The notes below the pieces were generated by a model. It ran no database searches, was not told the origin of the DNA, and saw only the letters and a list, made by a program, of their open reading frames with translations. A stretch of 64,000 nucleotides of DNA from Pleomorphomonas sp. JP5 (GTDB lineage: Bacteria; Pseudomonadota; Alphaproteobacteria; Rhizobiales; Pleomorphomonadaceae). Below are positions 61,090 to 64,000 of the stretch, in pieces; the stretch's first letter is position 1, and each line of letters begins with the position of its first letter. Both the position numbers and the translations under genes were made by a program. The DNA lies in contig NZ_JAMDLI010000007.1 of assembly GCF_023721815.1 (NCBI RefSeq), forward strand, positions 310,001-374,000, given 5' to 3'.

Positions 61090-63075
61090 TCATCCCTTAC
61101 GGAAATAGTCGTGGATGGCCTTGGCGGTCGCGGCGGAAATGCCCGGCACCTTTTCGAGATCGGTGAGCGCCGCCCGCTCGATCTCCTTCAGCGTGCCGAA
61201 GTGGTTGAGCAGCGCCCGCTTGCGCGTCGGGCCGACGCCGGGGATCTCCTGCAATCCGCCCTCGGAAATCTGCTTGGACCGCCTGACGGCATGGCTGCCG
61301 TTGGCGAAGCGGTGCGCCTCGTCGCGCATGCGCTGGATGAAGTAGAGGATGGGGTCGCGGGTCGGCAGCATGAAGTCCGGCCGGCCCGGCACGAAGAAGC
61401 GCTCGCGGCCGGCGTCGCGGTCCGGCCCCTTGGCGACGCCCACCAGCGGAATGTCGGTGATGCCGAGTTCATCGATGATCGATTTCACCGCCGACAACTG
61501 GCCGGCGCCGCCGTCGATCAGCACCAGGTCCGGCCAAGGGCCGAAACCGTCCTCGTCGCGCGGCGCCTCGGCGCGGCTGCCGTGCTCCTTGACGAGGCGG
61601 GAAAAGCGCCGCTCCATCACCTCGCGCATCATGCCGAAATCGTCGCCCGGCGTGATGTCGGTCGAGCGGATGTTGAACTTGCGATACTGGTTCTTCACGA
61701 AGCCGCCGGGGCCGGCGACGATCATGCCGCCCACCGGGTTGGAGCCCATGATATGGGCGTTGTCGTAGACCTCGATGCGCTTAGGTGTCTCGGCAAGGCC
61801 GAACACCCGGCCAACGCCCTCCAGGAGCTTCAGCTGGCTCGAGGTATCGGCCATGCGGCGGGCCAGCGCCTCGCGGGCGTTCTGCACCGCCTGCTCGACC
61901 ACCTCTTTCTTCTCGCCGCGCTGCGGACGGAGCACTTCGACGCGCCGCCCGGCCTTCTCTGTGAGCGCCTCGGTCATCAGCGCCATGTCTTCGAAGGCGT
62001 GGCTGACCAGGATGAGCGACGGACATGGCTTGTCGTCGTAGAACTGGGCGATGAACGAGGACAGCGCCTCGCCGGCTTCGGCGCCGCCGGCCTTGGGGAA
62101 AAAGGCGTGGTTGCCCCAGTTCTGGCCGGTGCGGAAGAAGAACACCTCGACGCAGGTCTGCCCGCCCTCCTGATGGACGGCGAACACGTCGGCCTCCTCG
62201 ATACCCTGCGGGTTGATTCCCTGCCGGCTCTGCACATGGGATAGCGCGGCGAGGCGATCGCGACAGACGGCGGCTCGCTCGAAGTCCAGCGCCTCGGCGG
62301 CAGCGTTCATCTCGACGGCAAGATGTTCCTTGATCTGCCGGCTCTTGCCGGAGAGGAAATCCTTGGCCTCGCCCACGAGCCGGGCATAGCCCACGGCGTC
62401 GATCTCGCCGGTGCAGGGCGCCGAACAACGCTTGATCTGGTAGAGCATGCAGGGCCGCGTCCGAGTCTCGAATTCGCCGTCCGAGCAGGTGCGGATCAGG
62501 AAGGCCTTCTGCATGGCGTTGATGGTCGCCGTCACCGCCGACGCCGAGGCGAAGGGGCCGAAGAAGCTGCCCTTGCGCGAGCGGGCGCCGCGATGCTTGA
62601 CGAGCTGCGGCGCCACGTGGTCGCCGGTGATCAGGATATAGGGGAAGCTCTTGTCGTCGCGCAGCAGCACGTTGAAGCGCGGCCGAAGCTGCTTGATCAG
62701 GTTGGCTTCCAGGAGCAGCGCTTCCGTCTCGGTCTTGGTGACGACGAACTCCATCGCCGCCGTCGCCTGCACCATGCGGATGATGCGGGTCGGCAACTGG
62801 CCGAGCCGGGTGTAGTTGGTCACCCGCTTCTTGAGGCTCTTGGCCTTGCCGACGTAGAGCACGTCGCCCGAGACCGACAGCATGCGATAGACGCCCGGGC
62901 TGTTGGGCAACAGCCGCACCATCGCCTGCACCACCTCGACGCCGCGCCGCGTCTCGGCCGTCGACAGGTCGATCTCGCCGCCCTCTTCCTCCACCGCGTC
63001 CTCGAGTTCGGGCGGCTCGGCGGTCGGGGCGTCGTCGGCGTCGATATCGGCGGTGAGTTCGGGATCGTCTGTCAT
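61090..63075 (-). CDS. uvrC: Excinuclease ABC subunit C
   Basis: A 661-residue nuclease. Acidic N-terminal leader (about 1-35), GIY-YIG domain (about 55-130: [30 protein letters not shown]), a Cys cluster ([19 protein letters not shown]), UVR domain, the RNase H-like endonuclease domain ([31 protein letters not shown]) and two C-terminal helix-hairpin-helix motifs ([39 protein letters not shown]). It makes the dual incisions in nucleotide excision repair with UvrA and UvrB (uvrB at 45-48 kb). The Asp residues of the 5' incision site are kept. Intact. Confidence 0.95.
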   Translation of the reverse strand: MTDDPELTADIDADDAPTAEPPELEDAVEEEGGEIDLSTAETRRGVEVVQAMVRLLPNSPGVYRMLSVSGDVLYVGKAKSLKKRVTNYTRLGQLPTRIIRMVQATAAMEFVVTKTETEALLLEANLIKQLRPRFNVLLRDDKSFPYILITGDHVAPQLVKHRGARSRKGSFFGPFASASAVTATINAMQKAFLIRTCSDGEFETRTRPCMLYQIKRCSAPCTGEIDAVGYARLVGEAKDFLSGKSRQIKEHLAVEMNAAAEALDFERAAVCRDRLAALSHVQSRQGINPQGIEEADVFAVHQEGGQTCVEVFFFRTGQNWGNHAFFPKAGGAEAGEALSSFIAQFYDDKPCPSLILVSHAFEDMALMTEALTEKAGRRVEVLRPQRGEKKEVVEQAVQNAREALARRMADTSSQLKLLEGVGRVFGLAETPKRIEVYDNAHIMGSNPVGGMIVAGPGGFVKNQYRKFNIRSTDITPGDDFGMMREVMERRFSRLVKEHGSRAEAPRDEDGFGPWPDLVLIDGGAGQLSAVKSIIDELGITDIPLVGVAKGPDRDAGRERFFVPGRPDFMLPTRDPILYFIQRMRDEAHRFANGSHAVRRSKQISEGGLQEIPGVGPTRKRALLNHFGTLKEIERAALTDLEKVPGISAATAKAIHDYFRKG

Positions 63076-63132
63076 GGACTCAGGAACGATGTGCGCTCAG
63101 GGGAACGCCCACCGCTCTCTCTTCTTGGTATC

Positions 63133-63178
63133 GCATCGCTTCCGCGGAAAACCGGTTTCCACTTTTCCGCGCGATGCT
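63133..63178. repeat. REP-like palindromic element
   Basis: GCATCG ... CGATGC outer arms, with an inner GCGGAAAA/TTTTCCGC stem and an AAACCGGTTT palindrome. This resembles the interspersed repeats common in Rhizobiales intergenic DNA. It lies between uvrC and the next gene with no T run, so it is not a terminator for either gene. Confidence 0.6.
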
Positions 63179-63250
63179 CTGGGGATTCGCGAAGGGCGGC
63201 TCTCTATCATATCAGCGACCGCTGCGTCAGCCGATGGCGGTAGCACCATC

Positions 63251-63283
63251 AAAAAGCAAGGTCCCGGCAGAACCTGCCGGGAC
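63251..63283 (-). terminator. Intrinsic terminator of the YbjN-like gene
   Basis: A perfect 11-bp stem GGTCCCGGCAG/CTGCCGGGACC with a 3-nt loop. On the minus strand it is followed by TTGCTTTTTG, a T-rich tract, and it lies about 26 nt past the stop of the YbjN-like gene. Confidence 0.75.
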
Positions 63284-63308
63284 CCCGCGAACTTCAAAGT
63301 GAAAAGGT

Positions 63309-63809
63309 TCAGGCCTCGCCGACCGTTTCCATCAGCGCCAGGGCGAGCGCGTCCTTGGCGTTGCGGCCGCCGCGCACCGCGAAATCGAAGGCGAGCCTGT
63401 GCCGTTCACAGGTGTCGACCGCCGTTTCGATCAGCGCCTCCATCTGTTCGTTGGTCACGTCCGCCTGGCCGGCGAGCAGCAGCGTGTTGCGGTACATGAC
63501 CACGCCCTCGGCCTGCCAGATGTCGAAATGGCCGATCCAGAGCTGCTCGTTGACCAGCGCCAGCAGCTTGGTCACCTCGTTCCGGCGGGCGGCAGGCACC
63601 TTGATATCGAAGGCGCAGGCGACATGCAGCGCCTCGATCTCGGAGAGCCAGGTGACGGCGACGTTGTAATCCGTGTCGTCGCCAGCGATGGAGATGGCGA
63701 TCTCGTCCTCGTCGGAGCGCTCGAACGTCCAGTCGTTCTGCGCGGCGAGGAGCTCGATCTCGTCCACGGGATTGGCGGTTCGCTCGGGATGCACGTCGAT
63801 GAGGGTCAT
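63309..63809 (-). CDS. YbjN domain-containing protein
   Basis: A 166-residue protein of the YbjN/type III secretion chaperone-like fold: NPVDEIELLAAQNDWTFERSDEDEIAISIAGDDTDYNVAVTWLSEIEALHVACAF near residues 12-65, VNEQLWIGHFDIWQAEGVVMYRNTLLLAGQ and a C-terminal acidic helix. The E. coli YbjN affects stress and motility but its molecular role is unknown. The start ATG at 63809 follows GGAGGTCAAG. The terminator past its stop isolates it from uvrC. Confidence 0.88.
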   Translation of the reverse strand: MTLIDVHPERTANPVDEIELLAAQNDWTFERSDEDEIAISIAGDDTDYNVAVTWLSEIEALHVACAFDIKVPAARRNEVTKLLALVNEQLWIGHFDIWQAEGVVMYRNTLLLAGQADVTNEQMEALIETAVDTCERHRLAFDFAVRGGRNAKDALALALMETVGEA

Positions 63810-64000
63810 CTTGACCTCCAGGGTTGCCGCTGCGGAACAGCGTGTGCCGATACCGATGTCGACCTTCGTTGCTCCGCACCGGGGCGGGAACGCCGACGCC
63901 GACACCTTTTAGCCGGTGGCCGCAAAACGCCTACCGACAACACCGAAGCGGCCGAAACCGCCCCGGAATGCAGCAACCCGACATGCGCCGATCCGAAATA
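63810..64000. other. End of window: upstream region, no gene seen
   Basis: The last 191 bp contain the promoter region of the YbjN-like gene and start of whatever lies beyond. I see no complete gene or RNA. Confidence 0.4.

Overview
The window looks like chromosome of a high-GC alphaproteobacterium, most probably order Hyphomicrobiales (Rhizobiales). Grounds: small DUF1127 and Omp31/RopB-like proteins, a UvrB with a long N-terminal extension, a uvrC/pgsA/moaD/moaE neighbourhood, tandem SH3b exported proteins and rhizobial-type palindromic repeats. A narrower placement (for instance Pleomorphomonadaceae) would be a guess. I saw no tRNA, rRNA, CRISPR array, complete insertion sequence or prophage.

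Layout. 0-2.6 kb: small envelope proteins, including a Metal_resist-type periplasmic protein. 2.7-6.5 kb: ilvE, a divergent MarR gene and an OmpR/EnvZ-type pair. 6.6-10.2 kb: a large repeat-rich autotransporter, followed by a 120-bp inverted-repeat element and a DUF1127 gene. 11.1-20.2 kb: a LysR gene, then a tightly packed amide-sensing operon (amiC, amiR, two Dpp-type permeases, a solute-binding protein, formamidase/acetamidase, a fused double ATPase). In front of amiC lie a sigma70-like promoter, two hexaloop hairpins and an intrinsic terminator, which is the layout expected for ANTAR-protein antitermination. 20.3-25.1 kb: methyltransferase, csaA, proC, outer-membrane barrel, NADP oxidoreductase and LysR. 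25.2-31.3 kb: RpiR regulator, polyamine-type ABC importer and a DmpA-family aminopeptidase. 31.4-37.5 kb: GST, DUF1176, UspA, SulP, RNase T2 and VOC genes. 37.8-42.0 kb: a signalling cluster (MCP, tandem-receiver protein, HD-GYP). 42.5-47.8 kb: rlmJ, two SH3b proteins, uvrB. 47.9-50.0 kb: a DUF4440 protein and two adjacent toxin-antitoxin modules, mqsRA and prlF-yhaV. 50.1-56.1 kb: EamA exporter with a divergent MarR and two palindromic operators, a globin-like MCP, a flavodoxin-fold oxidoreductase, an MFS permease and a pirin. 56.1-58.1 kb: a vapBC module flanked by a perfect 60-bp direct repeat of the pirin/moaE junction, then moaE, moaD and pgsA. 58.3-63.8 kb: SMR pump, TetR, DUF1345, DUF3313 lipoprotein, uvrC and a YbjN-like protein.

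The two strongest observations are the ANTAR-type leader controlling an amide import and hydrolysis operon, and the vapBC insertion that duplicated its target and took its last codons and stop from the duplicated pirin end. All functions are inferred by reading protein motifs; no database search or structure prediction was run.
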